Positions 22,566 to 31,027 of a stretch of DNA of 42,886 bases are shown here, piece by piece. The notes beneath the pieces are model-generated. The model was not told the origin of the DNA, made no database searches, and saw nothing but the letters and a program-made list of their open reading frames with translations. The position numbers and the translations under genes were made by a program. How positions within the stretch are numbered: the stretch's first letter is position 1; each line of letters begins with the position of its first letter. This DNA is from RGIG7213 sp045657205 (GTDB lineage: Bacteria > Bacillota > Clostridia > Oscillospirales > CAG-272). The DNA is taken from assembly GCA_045657205.1 (NCBI GenBank), contig JAZOSS010000132.1:1-42886 (forward strand), written 5' to 3'.

Positions 22566-23714
22566 TTATTCTTCAATAAGTATTTTCTTTATGCTGTCGA
22601 TATCTTCCTGCTTAACGCCGATATCGAGCAGGTATGCTTCGATCTTATTCTGAAGAGTTGCATTCTCTCCGCCGTAATTATCAAGTCCGTTGAGAAGTGC
22701 GTCGATGTTCAGCCCAAGGGCGCTTACGGATGCACTGTCGGCATTACCTTGTCTTGAATAAAGTGAGAGGAAATATTCTTTTATGAGGACTTCCTCATCA
22801 ACTCCGCAAAGACCGAGAAGCAAGAACGCCGTTGTTCCCGTTCTGTCACGTCCGAGTGAGCAATGGAAAAGCACGGGGTAATTCTTTTCATCTGCGAAGA
22901 CTCGGATATTATTTCTCGTTTCCGTTCTGTATTCATCTGAGAAAATATGCTGATACCAGCCCATTTTTACCGGTATGTATTTAAGTCCTGAAATGGGTGC
23001 GCCCGATTTTCCTCTGAGGTCGAGGTCCGTTTTTATACCGAGCTGATTCAATACGACGTCTTTACCCGAAGTATTAGCATCATCAAGCTGTGCGGAACGG
23101 TATGCAAGTCCCTGTCTGATCGTTTTTCCGTCAATCGTTTTATATCCGCCGATATCACGGAAGTTTGATATATTATCGACTTTCAAAAATCTCGGCAAGC
23201 CCGCCTTTGTTTCAAACGTGAAAACAGCGGAAACAGTATCATCGGACGAAACCGTCCAATAGTATTTTGTGCCTACTTTAAAGTTATAAACATCATACAT
23301 AGTGGACTGTGTTTTGTACACCCAAGCATCCGAAAGGTCTTCGTTTTCGGATATTGTAAGGGTGTATTCCTTACCGGGCTTTGCTTTTGCATCTTCCCAT
23401 GCAAACGTGATTGCTGACGGTGTGCACGCTTCGGTATTTTTATCCGAATAATTCATTCCCGTACCCGCTTTGACGTTTGCAACACGAGTGTTCATATGCT
23501 TTACAATATCATCGCTTACAAACACTATATCTTTCTGTCCGTCAGCGGGAGCTGTAAGGGTTATATCACTTATTACAGCTTCTGTCTGAGCATCCGTTTC
23601 GTACACAGTATCACTTCCTTCTGAAGTATCGTTCATTTTACTTTCCGTGCAAGAGGAAAGTGCCATCGCCGCAAGAAGTGCTGAAACAATGGCTATTTTT
23701 GCATAATGCTTCAT
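22566..23714 (-). CDS. Secreted tyrosine-phosphatase-family lipoprotein
   Basis: 382 aa from the ATG at 23714 (AAAGGA site upstream; the longer frame to 23813 reads through the promoter). The signal peptide ends in a lipobox with Cys22 (MALSSC). After a Ser/Thr/Asp-rich linker comes a beta-sandwich-like region (PSAITFAWEDAKAKPGKEYTLTISENEDLSDAWVYK...YYWTVSSDD), resembling a fibronectin type III-like fold. The catalytic domain has NFRDIGGYKTIDGKTIRQGLAYRS and the P-loop HCSLGRDRTG with nucleophile Cys near residue 285, as in Listeria LipA and mycobacterial MptpB-type phosphatases. It would act on extracellular phosphotyrosine or phosphoinositide-like substrates; the true substrate is unknown. 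Confidence 0.9.
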   Translation of the reverse strand: MKHYAKIAIVSALLAAMALSSCTESKMNDTSEGSDTVYETDAQTEAVISDITLTAPADGQKDIVFVSDDIVKHMNTRVANVKAGTGMNYSDKNTEACTPSAITFAWEDAKAKPGKEYTLTISENEDLSDAWVYKTQSTMYDVYNFKVGTKYYWTVSSDDTVSAVFTFETKAGLPRFLKVDNISNFRDIGGYKTIDGKTIRQGLAYRSAQLDDANTSGKDVVLNQLGIKTDLDLRGKSGAPISGLKYIPVKMGWYQHIFSDEYRTETRNNIRVFADEKNYPVLFHCSLGRDRTGTTAFLLLGLCGVDEEVLIKEYFLSLYSRQGNADSASVSALGLNIDALLNGLDNYGGENATLQNKIEAYLLDIGVKQEDIDSIKKILIEE

Positions 23715-23742
23715 AAATCGTTTCCTTTCACTTTTTTTATTG

Positions 23743-23771
23743 ATTATATCACATTTTTTTAATTTAGTCAA
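23743..23771 (-). promoter_or_regulatory. Promoter of the phosphatase gene
   Basis: Minus strand TTGACT (23766-23771), 17-bp spacer, TATAAT (23743-23748) with an extended -10 (TGATATAAT). Confidence 0.85.
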
Positions 23772-23774
23772 GAA

Positions 23775-23807
23775 AAAATACGGACAGAAGTTTTCTGCCC
23801 GTATTTT
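23775..23807 (-). terminator. Terminator of the Cys-rich small membrane-protein gene
   Basis: AAATACGG and CCGTATTT arms close an inner CAGAA/TTCTG stem, with T-rich sequence after the stem on the minus strand. It lies between the small-protein stop and the next promoter. Confidence 0.75.
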
Positions 23808-23828
23808 AAGCATAAGCTGAATTACAAA

Positions 23829-24053
23829 TTATTCAGCAACCTCGTCGATGCATTCTTCATCGTCGCAGCAGCAGCATGAGCAGATATCGTCATCGTCGAT
23901 ATCGAGCTCATCAAGCTCGTCGAACAACGAATCTTCTTTTGCCGCCTTTTTTGCACGAAGCTTCTTAACAACAAGAAGAGCTGCAACAGCTACACCGACA
24001 ACTGCAAAAAGCAAAACGACAACTTTCAAAGCGGTGGATGTTTCTTTAGACAT
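23829..24053 (-). CDS. Small single-pass membrane protein with acidic Cys-cluster tail
   Basis: 74 aa. One membrane helix (ALKVVVLLFAVVGVAVAALLVV) is followed by a basic stop-transfer stretch (KKLRAKKAAK), giving an N-out/C-in prediction, then a highly acidic tail LFDELDELDIDDDD and the cluster CSCCCCDDEEC (six Cys in eleven residues). No family is recognised. The Cys/Asp-rich tail could bind metal or an Fe-S cluster, but this is inference. The gene has its own promoter, a GGAGA site and a terminator, which argues that it is real and not a chance frame. Confidence 0.8.
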   Translation of the reverse strand: MSKETSTALKVVVLLFAVVGVAVAALLVVKKLRAKKAAKEDSLFDELDELDIDDDDICSCCCCDDEECIDEVAE

Positions 24054-24107
24054 AGTAATATCTCCTTTTCAAATTTATATTATTTTTTATTTTCTCCGAC
24101 TGTGTAT

Positions 24108-24137
24108 ATTATATACCAAAACATACGAATTAGTCAA
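24108..24137 (-). promoter_or_regulatory. Promoter of the Cys-rich small membrane protein
   Basis: Minus strand TTGACT (24132-24137), 18-bp spacer, TATAAT (24108-24113). Confidence 0.75.
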
Positions 24138-24190
24138 TACTTCCTGCGTGACGGGATTTTATATTTGTATTAATTGTTTGTAAAATTATG

Positions 24191-24685
24191 TCATATATGA
24201 TGTTTTTTATACGCTTTCAAGATCGGTTTTTCAAGAAGTCTTTTGAATTTGGTGAATGGATCCGTTTTGTCCTTTATCGGAGGGACTAACACGGTACGGA
24301 TACCTGCATTTCGTCCTGCCAGAACGTCCGTAAACACCTGATCGCCTATGATGCAGGCGTTTTTCTTTTCAGCCTTCATTTTTTCAAGAGCGTGTAGCAC
24401 GTTCTTTTTAAACGGTTTTCCGCTCTTGCCGACGGCAAAAAAACCGAGTTCTTCGTTGAATATTCTTACTCTTTCGTGGGAATTGTTTGAAACAAAGGAA
24501 ACGGAAATACCGTTTTCGTTCAGTTTTTCAAGCCATATCAAAAGCTGTTTTGTCGGTTTTTCGTCATCGTAGGTAACAAGCGTATTGTCGATATCGGAGA
24601 CTATCGCCGTGATGCCGTTTTCTTTAAAAAATTCGGGTGATATATCGTAAACGCTTGAAAACATAAAATCGGGAACGAGTGTCAT
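24191..24685 (-). CDS. yqeG: YqeG family HAD-type phosphatase
   Basis: 164 aa from the ATG at 24685, which overlaps the upstream stop as ATGA and has GGAGG at the right distance; a longer frame only reads the upstream gene out of phase. HAD motif I is DIDNTLVTYD (Asp31, Asp33, Thr35), motif II SFVSNNS, and motif III/IV lies in KKNACIIGDQVFTDVLAGRNAGIRTVLVPP. YqeG-type proteins are about 170 aa and common in Firmicutes, often near YqeH and shikimate genes; here it instead follows a dehydratase-activase pair. The physiological substrate is not established. Confidence 0.93.
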   Translation of the reverse strand: MTLVPDFMFSSVYDISPEFFKENGITAIVSDIDNTLVTYDDEKPTKQLLIWLEKLNENGISVSFVSNNSHERVRIFNEELGFFAVGKSGKPFKKNVLHALEKMKAEKKNACIIGDQVFTDVLAGRNAGIRTVLVPPIKDKTDPFTKFKRLLEKPILKAYKKHHI

Positions 24686-25920
24686 ATCAAATTTTCCTCC
24701 GCGCACGAAAGCATAAGGCGCAGGCGGTTTTCCTGATTCACCTTTGTCATTCCGGGATCGTAGTCTATTGCCACGATGTTTGCCCCGGGATTGTTTTCCA
24801 TCATTCTTTTCATAACGCCCTTTGCGACGATATGATTGGGAAGGCATCCGAACGGCTGAACGCAGACAATGTTTTTTACACCCGTTTCGATAAGCTCCGA
24901 TATTTCGGCAACGAGAAGCCAGCCTTCGCCCATTTTAACGCCCGTACCGATATATTTATCCGTAAGATGATGTATATCGTAAAGCGGTGACGGAGGTGTG
25001 AAGGAGGAATTTTCCTTGACTTCCTTTGCGATATTTTCCGTTATGCGGTTTATGAACTTTATGGCGCATTTGCACACAAAAGCCGCTTTTGCACCCTTGC
25101 CGTACAGTCTGTTATCCTCAACGTAATTGTACATACAGTAGAGCAGGAAGTTTATGAGTCCCGGCATAACGGGCTCACTGTTTTCCGAAAGGAGGAATTT
25201 TTCGATATCGTTATTGCCGAGCGGTGAAAATTTAACGAATATCTCACCGACTATGCCGACTTTCGGTATCTTTTTTTCAACTCTTTCGATCTTCTCAAAA
25301 TCACGTGCGATCTCTCCGTACATTTTTTTGAGTTTTCTTCTGTTGAGATGCTTTTTCGTAAGCTCGCCGCAGAGGATATCCGTCCATTTGCTGACCATCT
25401 CCTCCGTTGAGCCTTTATTCGTTTCATACGGCAGGCACTGATTTTTCAGTGACATAATCAGGTCGCCGTAAAGACAGGCGTATGCGGCGCGAAGCGCCAT
25501 CGGAAGCGTTATTTTAAAGCCGGGGTTTTTTTCAAGCCCCGAAAAGTTGAGCGATATGACGGGGATATGTGCAAGTCCTGCATCCTTGAGCGCCTTACGC
25601 AAAACGGCGATATAGTTCGATGCACGGCATCCGCCGCCCGTCTGCGTTATCATGAGCGCAACTTTATAAAGGTCGTACTTTCCGCTTGCGAGTGCGTCGA
25701 GAAACTGACCGACGATGAGCTGAACGGGGTAGCAGGCGTCGTTGTGGACGTATTTAAGTCCTGCGGATATGACCTTTTCACCCGTGTTTTCAAGCAGGAC
25801 GGTATTGTAGCCGTAGTATTTGAACACTTTCTCCAATATCTTGAAGTGAACGGGGAGCATATTCGGCATAAGGATCGTATAATCCTTACGCATTTCCTGT
25901 GTAAAAAGTACTCTATCCAT
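24682..25920 (-). CDS. Acyl-CoA dehydratase activase-related protein (2-hydroxyacyl-CoA dehydratase-like domain)
   Basis: 412 aa from the ATG at 25920; a TTG at 25944 is in frame but lies within the upstream gene and has a poorer context. Blocks include FKILEKVFKYYGYNTVLLENTGEKVISAGLKYVHNDACYPVQLIVGQFLDAL, MITQTGGGCRASNY and CVQPFGCLPNHIVAKGVMKRM, the DUF2229/HgdB-like pattern of the third segment of the long clostridial activase proteins. The cysteines in NDACYP, GGGCRASN and FGCLPNH are candidate Fe-S ligands. It overlaps the 982-aa activase by 8 nt, so the two probably form one complex, a split version of the fused roughly 1,400-aa form. Confidence 0.88.
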   Translation of the reverse strand: MDRVLFTQEMRKDYTILMPNMLPVHFKILEKVFKYYGYNTVLLENTGEKVISAGLKYVHNDACYPVQLIVGQFLDALASGKYDLYKVALMITQTGGGCRASNYIAVLRKALKDAGLAHIPVISLNFSGLEKNPGFKITLPMALRAAYACLYGDLIMSLKNQCLPYETNKGSTEEMVSKWTDILCGELTKKHLNRRKLKKMYGEIARDFEKIERVEKKIPKVGIVGEIFVKFSPLGNNDIEKFLLSENSEPVMPGLINFLLYCMYNYVEDNRLYGKGAKAAFVCKCAIKFINRITENIAKEVKENSSFTPPSPLYDIHHLTDKYIGTGVKMGEGWLLVAEISELIETGVKNIVCVQPFGCLPNHIVAKGVMKRMMENNPGANIVAIDYDPGMTKVNQENRLRLMLSCAEENLI

Positions 25921-28861
25921 TTCGTTTCTCTCTTTGCTCTTCAAGTGCGGCGATAAGACTGCGGAGTCTTATCGTGACTGCGCCGAGGTTTGTTATTTCG
26001 TCTATTTTAAGCTGTGTATAAAGCTTTCCGCCTTTTGCCAGAATATCGCGTATTTCATCGGTCGTTATGGCATCGAGTCCGCAACCGAAGGACACGAGCT
26101 GTACGAGCTGTGCTGACGGAGTTCTGTTTACGAAATTTGCCGCTGCGTACATTCTTGAATGGTACGTCCACTGATTAAGCACCGAAACTCTCGGCATATC
26201 AGCCATTGATGCTGCGGCATCTTCGCTTATAACGACGAAGCCGAGGCGTGTTGCAAGCTCGTTTATTCCGTGGTTTATCAAGGGGTCGGTATGATAAGGT
26301 CTGCCTGCAAGCACCATTATCGGAAGGTTATTTTCCCGAGCGTATCTTACGGCATCCTTACCGAAGGAATTTATCTTTTCTCTGTATTTTTCAACAGCCT
26401 CAAAGCCTTTGTCAAGTCCCTCTGCGATATCCTTTTTCTTCACGTTTACGTGTTCCTTCAAAGTATCGAAAAGCGTGTTTTTAAGCTGTTTTTTGTTGTT
26501 TATATCGAGGTACGGGTACAAAAACGGAATGTTTCCGATCTCGTCCATATTGCCGCGTACGACCTCGGGATAGTATGCAACGAGGGGGCAGTTGTAGCAG
26601 TTGTCACCTTTCTTTTCATCAAAATTCCAAGTCATACACGGGTAGAAGATGAAGTCGGGCTTTTGCTCTATCAGCTTTATCATCTGACCGTGGACGAGCT
26701 TGGCAGGATAGCAGGCGGTATCGGACGGTATACTCTGCTGGCCTATCATATACGAACGTACGTCAGCGCCTCCGCCGAAAAATACGTTACAGCCTATGTG
26801 AGTAAAGAAAGCGTGCCAAAGCGGTGCCGTTTCGTAAAGGTTGAGTGCCATCGGTATTCCGACCTTAACTTCACCGCGGCTTTCCTTTTCAAGTGAATAA
26901 AGGAGCTTTTGTTTTTCCTTATATATATCGGGAAGATCGTTTTTCTCTTTCGCCGCGCCTACACCGAATATCTTTTCGCATCTGTTACCGGAAACGAATC
27001 TTCTTCCGCCCGAGAACGTGTTTACGGTTACCGTACAGCGGTTTTCGCATCCTGCACAGCGTGCCGTTTTTGCCGTATGCACGAACTCATTGAGTTCGTC
27101 TTCCGTAAGAAGCGAGGATGTATGTGCTTTTCTTTTTTCTTTTGCGTAAAGTGCGGCGCCGTACGCGCCCATTATACCTGCTATTGACGGACGTGTTACA
27201 AGGCGTTTCGTTTGCATTTCAAAGCTTCGCAAAACGGCGTCGTTATTGAACGTACCGCCCTGAACGACGATGCGCCGTCCGAGATCGTCGGGGTTATTTA
27301 TTCTTATTACTTTATAAAGTGCGTTATTTACAACACTGCAGGAAAGTCCTGCGGAAATATCTTCAACGGATGCACCGTTTTTCTGCGCTTCCTTAACGGA
27401 GGAATTCATAAAAACAGTACAGCGTGAGCCGAGATTTACGGGTGCTTTTGAGAAAAGCCCGATCTTTGAAAACTCCTCGGCTGACATATTCATCGTATGT
27501 GCAAACGTTTCAAGAAACGATCCGCAACCCGACGAACACGCTTCGTTAAGCATAATATTGTCAATGACGCCGTCTTTTATCTTGAAGCACTTTATATCCT
27601 GACCGCCGATATCTATAAGAAATTCCACGTCGGGGTCAAAATGCTTTGCCGCTTTGAGATGCGCGGCAGTTTCGACAAGTCCGAAATCAAGGCGGAAGGC
27701 GTTTTTCACAAGCTCCTCACCGTAGCCTGTCGAGGTACAAGCGGCGATATTTATATTTTTACATTTTTTTCGTATTATTTCAAGCTGTTCTTTGACGACG
27801 GAAACAGGATTGCCCTTATTTGATGCGTAATACGTATACAAAAGTCCGCCGTCGGCGTCGATAAGTGCAAGCTTCGTCGTTGTCGAGCCGCAGTCAATAC
27901 CGAGAAAGGCATCGCCCTTATACGTTTCGATATCCGTTTTTTTGACATCCGCCTTGCCGTGGCGTGCCAAAAACTCGTCGTACTGCTGTTTATTTTCAAA
28001 AAGCGGTTCGAGCGTATCACTCTTTTCGGATATACCGACTGCGTTTTCTATTTTGTCTATAAGCTCGTCTATTGTAAAAGAAGTTTTGTTTTTATCCGAA
28101 CAGAACGCCGCGCCCATGGCAACGGAAAATCTTCCGTAATCGGGGAAAAGTGCATTTTTTTCCGTCAGCTTGAGCGTTTCGGTAAATCTTTTTCTCAGTC
28201 CCTTATTATAATAAAGAGGACCGCCCAAAAACATTACCTTTCCTTCTATTTTTCTGCCTCGTGCAAGGCCTGCTATCGTCTGGTTCACGACTGCCTGGTA
28301 TATACTTGCGGCAATATCTTCTTTTCTTGCGCCCTGATTTATAAGCGGCTGTATATCCGTTTTTGCAAAAACTCCGCAACGTGAGGCTATGGGATATATC
28401 TGCTCGGATTTAAGGCTCAATTCGTCAAGCTCATCGGGGGTAACGTCCATAAGGCTTGCCATCTGGTCGATAAAAGCACCCGTACCGCCTGCACAGCTTC
28501 CGTTCATTCTTTCGTCAAGTGCGCCTTTGAAATATATTATTTTGGCATCCTCGCCACCAAGCTCAACGACTATATCCGTATCGGGACTCATATTTTTCAC
28601 AAGCTCGCCCGTTGCAAAAACTTCCTGTATGTAAGGGATATTTGCGGCATTTGAAAGCCCGAGCCCTGCCGAGCCGGATATCATTATCTTAACGGTGCCG
28701 TCCGTCATAAGCGGACTTGCTTTTTTTAAAAGCTCCAGTGATTTTTCTCTCGTTTTCGCCATATGGCGTGCGTACTCGCTGAATACTGTATACCCGTCAC
28801 AGCTTACTACAAGCTTTGCAGTTGTAGAGCCAATATCGAGTCCGACGTTATAAATTTTCAT
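25913..28861 (-). CDS. Acyl-CoA dehydratase activase (BadF/HgdC type), double ATPase domain
   Basis: 982 aa from the ATG at 28861 (AGGAGG upstream). Domain 1 (about 1-260) starts VGLDIGSTTAKLVV and has cluster Cys123 (GSCAGGTGAFIDQM) and Cys162 (SRCGVFAKTDIQ). Domain 2 (from about residue 310) starts FLGIDCGSTTTKLALID and repeats the pattern (NEACSSGCGSF, GSRCTVFMNSS). A cysteine segment (CAGCENRCTV) and a C-terminal DUF2229-like domain (VGIPMALNLYETAPLWHAFF, SDTACYPAKLVHGQM) follow. HgdC-type activases use ATP to inject a low-potential electron into 2-hydroxyacyl-CoA dehydratase or benzoyl-CoA reductase. No catalytic dehydratase genes are adjacent, so the partner is unknown. Confidence 0.93.
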   Translation of the reverse strand: MKIYNVGLDIGSTTAKLVVSCDGYTVFSEYARHMAKTREKSLELLKKASPLMTDGTVKIMISGSAGLGLSNAANIPYIQEVFATGELVKNMSPDTDIVVELGGEDAKIIYFKGALDERMNGSCAGGTGAFIDQMASLMDVTPDELDELSLKSEQIYPIASRCGVFAKTDIQPLINQGARKEDIAASIYQAVVNQTIAGLARGRKIEGKVMFLGGPLYYNKGLRKRFTETLKLTEKNALFPDYGRFSVAMGAAFCSDKNKTSFTIDELIDKIENAVGISEKSDTLEPLFENKQQYDEFLARHGKADVKKTDIETYKGDAFLGIDCGSTTTKLALIDADGGLLYTYYASNKGNPVSVVKEQLEIIRKKCKNINIAACTSTGYGEELVKNAFRLDFGLVETAAHLKAAKHFDPDVEFLIDIGGQDIKCFKIKDGVIDNIMLNEACSSGCGSFLETFAHTMNMSAEEFSKIGLFSKAPVNLGSRCTVFMNSSVKEAQKNGASVEDISAGLSCSVVNNALYKVIRINNPDDLGRRIVVQGGTFNNDAVLRSFEMQTKRLVTRPSIAGIMGAYGAALYAKEKRKAHTSSLLTEDELNEFVHTAKTARCAGCENRCTVTVNTFSGGRRFVSGNRCEKIFGVGAAKEKNDLPDIYKEKQKLLYSLEKESRGEVKVGIPMALNLYETAPLWHAFFTHIGCNVFFGGGADVRSYMIGQQSIPSDTACYPAKLVHGQMIKLIEQKPDFIFYPCMTWNFDEKKGDNCYNCPLVAYYPEVVRGNMDEIGNIPFLYPYLDINNKKQLKNTLFDTLKEHVNVKKKDIAEGLDKGFEAVEKYREKINSFGKDAVRYARENNLPIMVLAGRPYHTDPLINHGINELATRLGFVVISEDAAASMADMPRVSVLNQWTYHSRMYAAANFVNRTPSAQLVQLVSFGCGLDAITTDEIRDILAKGGKLYTQLKIDEITNLGAVTIRLRSLIAALEEQREKRNG

Positions 28862-28894
28862 CCCGAAGCCTCCTTCTTTTATCTGTAACGACAC

Positions 28895-28923
28895 ATTGTA
28901 CATCTTTTATTTTCTTTTTTCAA
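28895..28923 (-). promoter_or_regulatory. Promoter of the activase operon
   Basis: Minus strand TTGAAA (28918-28923), 17-bp spacer, TACAAT (28895-28900); about 30 nt from the ATG. Confidence 0.7.
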
Positions 28924-29099
28924 TACACAAAATGTAATATTTTACGAACTGTTTTGCCGATAATCTTTTCGATTCACCCTATTTTTGAGAAAACAAAAGG
29001 CAAAAGCCACCGAAAAACAAGATGTCTTTTACCTTTGATATTCATATGTAAAAATCAAATTGAATCTTATAATATGAAGAAAAAACTGATACGCGTTAT

Positions 29100-29933
29100 T
29101 TACGTTTCATCCCTGTTTATCACCCTCGGTGCTTCTTCAAGAAGCTCGGGGTTTTTTAAATATTCGCTGACGCGTCTGAAAGCCATGGCAAAATAAGAGC
29201 CTGAGCATATTCTTTCATCCATAACGACTCCGAGCGGTATACATCTTTCAAATATGGGTTTTTCTTCCTTCATTTTAATAACGTAACGCGGGTTGCCCAT
29301 TGAAATAAATACGCTCGTCGTGCCGAATTCGTATGTATGGTGATATATATGGTTAGTTCTTATGGAAGCAAGGTTCGTTATTCCGAGCGACATATGGAAG
29401 GGGCTTGCGTCTATTATCTTTTTCGGCAAAATTCCGTGCTTATCGAGAAATTTGAAAAGTCCGACGCCGACGTTGCAAAGTCCCGGCACCTTCAAAAGCT
29501 TTTTTATGATATCGTCCGTTGAGTTCGTATCGCCCGACTGTCTGTTTTTTTCGATAAATTCGTCTATTTTCCGTTGTACGTCGAATATCGTATCCTCGTA
29601 ATCAAAGTACATTTTCGACATTGTGCCGTGTCCGTCGTCATCGGGTTTTAACACGACCATGCCGACGGCAAATTCGTTTCTTGCGTATATCTTTTTATTT
29701 ACGACAAATCTGTTGAGCGCGGGATATTCCGCCGCCGTACGCAGATAAGCGCTTATCACGAGTGCAAGATGCGATATTTTATATTCTCTTCTTTTTGCGA
29801 TATATTTCTTTATGGGTTCAAGCGGAATATCAACTGTTATCATATTCATAGAATCGACACGTTTACTCATAATGTACGCGCCAACGGTGTACATGGGATC
29901 TGCGTTCTTTATTCTTTTTCCGTCTGCTCTCAT
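29100..29933 (-). CDS. Stand-alone E2/chloramphenicol acetyltransferase-fold protein with altered active site
   Basis: 277 aa. The overall pattern (KISHLALVISAYLRTAAEYPALNRFVVNKKIYARNEFAVGMVV, ASPFHMSLGITNLASI, FGTTSVFISMGNPRYV, then IPLGVVMDERICSGSYFAMAFRRVSEYL) matches the catalytic domain of 2-oxoacid dehydrogenase E2 acyltransferases, which share the CAT fold. There is no lipoyl or peripheral-subunit-binding domain and no E1/E3 neighbour. In true E2 enzymes the C-terminal motif is D-H-R-x-x-D-G; here residues 239-245 are DERICSG, so the catalytic His is Glu240 and the Asp is Ser244. It may be catalytically dead or use another mechanism. RBS CGGAGG precedes the ATG. Confidence 0.82.
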   Translation of the reverse strand: MRADGKRIKNADPMYTVGAYIMSKRVDSMNMITVDIPLEPIKKYIAKRREYKISHLALVISAYLRTAAEYPALNRFVVNKKIYARNEFAVGMVVLKPDDDGHGTMSKMYFDYEDTIFDVQRKIDEFIEKNRQSGDTNSTDDIIKKLLKVPGLCNVGVGLFKFLDKHGILPKKIIDASPFHMSLGITNLASIRTNHIYHHTYEFGTTSVFISMGNPRYVIKMKEEKPIFERCIPLGVVMDERICSGSYFAMAFRRVSEYLKNPELLEEAPRVINRDET

Positions 29934-29970
29934 TTTTCCTCCGGATGATCTTTCGGATTTTTTTCAATCT

Positions 29971-29999
29971 ATTATATCATATTACGACACAAATTGCAA
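29971..29999 (-). promoter_or_regulatory. Promoter of the E2-like gene
   Basis: Minus strand TTGCAA (29994-29999), 17-bp spacer, TATAAT (29971-29976) with extended TGATATAAT. It lies 35 bp beyond the LysR stop. Confidence 0.75.
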
Positions 30000-30034
30000 T
30001 ATTTTTTAACATCTGCCGTATATTACGTTCGTTT

Positions 30035-30916
30035 CTATTGTTTTTTGTGTGAAAGGATCATATCGACAAGCTCCTTTGCGGGAAGCGGAAGCGTGTGCCC
30101 CTTCTTTCTTACAAGGACTATTTCTCTTTGAGAAAGCGGAGTTTTCATAATTATTTTCCTTATATTATTTTCGGTATCGAGAAACTCCTCGGGCACGAAG
30201 CCTATTCCGAGTCCGTATTTCACAAGCGGTATTATCTGGTCTGCCGTTGCCGCTTCGATATCGGGAGAAAAGACACAGCCGTGTTTTATAAATTCATCGC
30301 TGTAAAAATCAAACGTGGACGTGCCTTGTCCGAGTGATATTATCGGATAATTTTGCAGATCTTTAAATCCTATACCGTTTTCAACTTCAAGATCATTACT
30401 GCACACGGGAACTTCCCTTAAATCTGACAGCTTTACGACCGAAAGCTTTGAAGTTATATCGGCAGGCGTTGTGACTATAGCAACATCGACAAGACTGCTG
30501 TTTATCATTTTCAGTGCCTGCGGAGTTGATACGTTCAGTATTTTTATTCTTATTCCCGGATACATTCTGTGATAACGGCTCAAAACGGGCAAAAGATAAC
30601 AGTGCAAGGCTATTTCGGTCGCACCGACGGACACGACTCCGCGTTCCATACTGTGCTTTGCCGACACGGCAAGCTCTCCTGCTTCGATATGCTCAAAGGC
30701 AATCGAAATATGCTCGTAAAGCTCCTTTCCGTCGGATGTCAGCCGCACGCCTTTGTTCGTACGTTCAAACAGCGTGCATCCAAGCTGTTTTTCAAGAGTT
30801 TTGACAGCTCTCGTCAAATTCGGCTGATTGGCATACATAACCTCGGCGGCACGCGTAAAGCTTTTATATTTTGCCACATTATAAAATATTCTGTAATGAT
30901 CGTAGCTGATGTTCAT
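30035..30916 (-). CDS. LysR-family transcriptional regulator
   Basis: 293 aa. The N-terminal winged HTH (YDHYRIFYNVAKYKSFTRAAEVMYANQPNLTRAVKTLEKQLGCTLFERTNKGVRLTSDGKELYEHI, residues about 4-65) is typical, followed by the periplasmic-binding-like effector domain (GVVSVGATEIALHCYLLPVLSRYHRMYPGIRIKI...IIPLVKYGLGIGFVPEEFL). It is divergent from a small membrane-protein gene, with a LysR-box palindrome 28-46 bp upstream of its own ATG, so it most likely controls that gene and itself. The effector cannot be predicted. Confidence 0.95.
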   Translation of the reverse strand: MNISYDHYRIFYNVAKYKSFTRAAEVMYANQPNLTRAVKTLEKQLGCTLFERTNKGVRLTSDGKELYEHISIAFEHIEAGELAVSAKHSMERGVVSVGATEIALHCYLLPVLSRYHRMYPGIRIKILNVSTPQALKMINSSLVDVAIVTTPADITSKLSVVKLSDLREVPVCSNDLEVENGIGFKDLQNYPIISLGQGTSTFDFYSDEFIKHGCVFSPDIEAATADQIIPLVKYGLGIGFVPEEFLDTENNIRKIIMKTPLSQREIVLVRKKGHTLPLPAKELVDMILSHKKQ

Positions 30917-30943
30917 AAGTTCTCCATATCAATTCGATATATT

Positions 30944-30962
30944 ATGTATAACGGATATACAT
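30944..30962. promoter_or_regulatory. LysR-type operator
   Basis: ATGTATA (30944-30950), spacer ACGGA, TATACAT (30956-30962): a perfect 7-bp inverted repeat fitting the T-N11-A rule for LysR boxes. It directly abuts the -35 of the divergent membrane-protein promoter, the classic activator position. Confidence 0.75.
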
Positions 30963-30991
30963 TTTACATATACGCACATTTGTATTATAAT
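30963..30991 (+). promoter_or_regulatory. Promoter of the PQ-loop-like gene
   Basis: TTTACA (30963-30968), 17-bp spacer, TATAAT (30986-30991). The weak -35 beside a LysR box suits activation. Confidence 0.75.
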
Positions 30992-31027
30992 ACCGTCAAA
31001 ATAAATTGTCAATACGGGGGTCAAAAA

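Noticed and set aside
28954..29196. Plus-strand frame of 80 codons in the gap before the E2-like gene end
   Set aside because: It has no RBS and overlaps the 3' end of the E2-like gene antisense; the gap from 28924 to 29099 otherwise shows no gene.
30569..31027. Upstream extension of the PQ-loop-like ORF
   Set aside because: It runs antisense through LysR and across the promoter and LysR box; the ATG at 31028 has the proper RBS and position.
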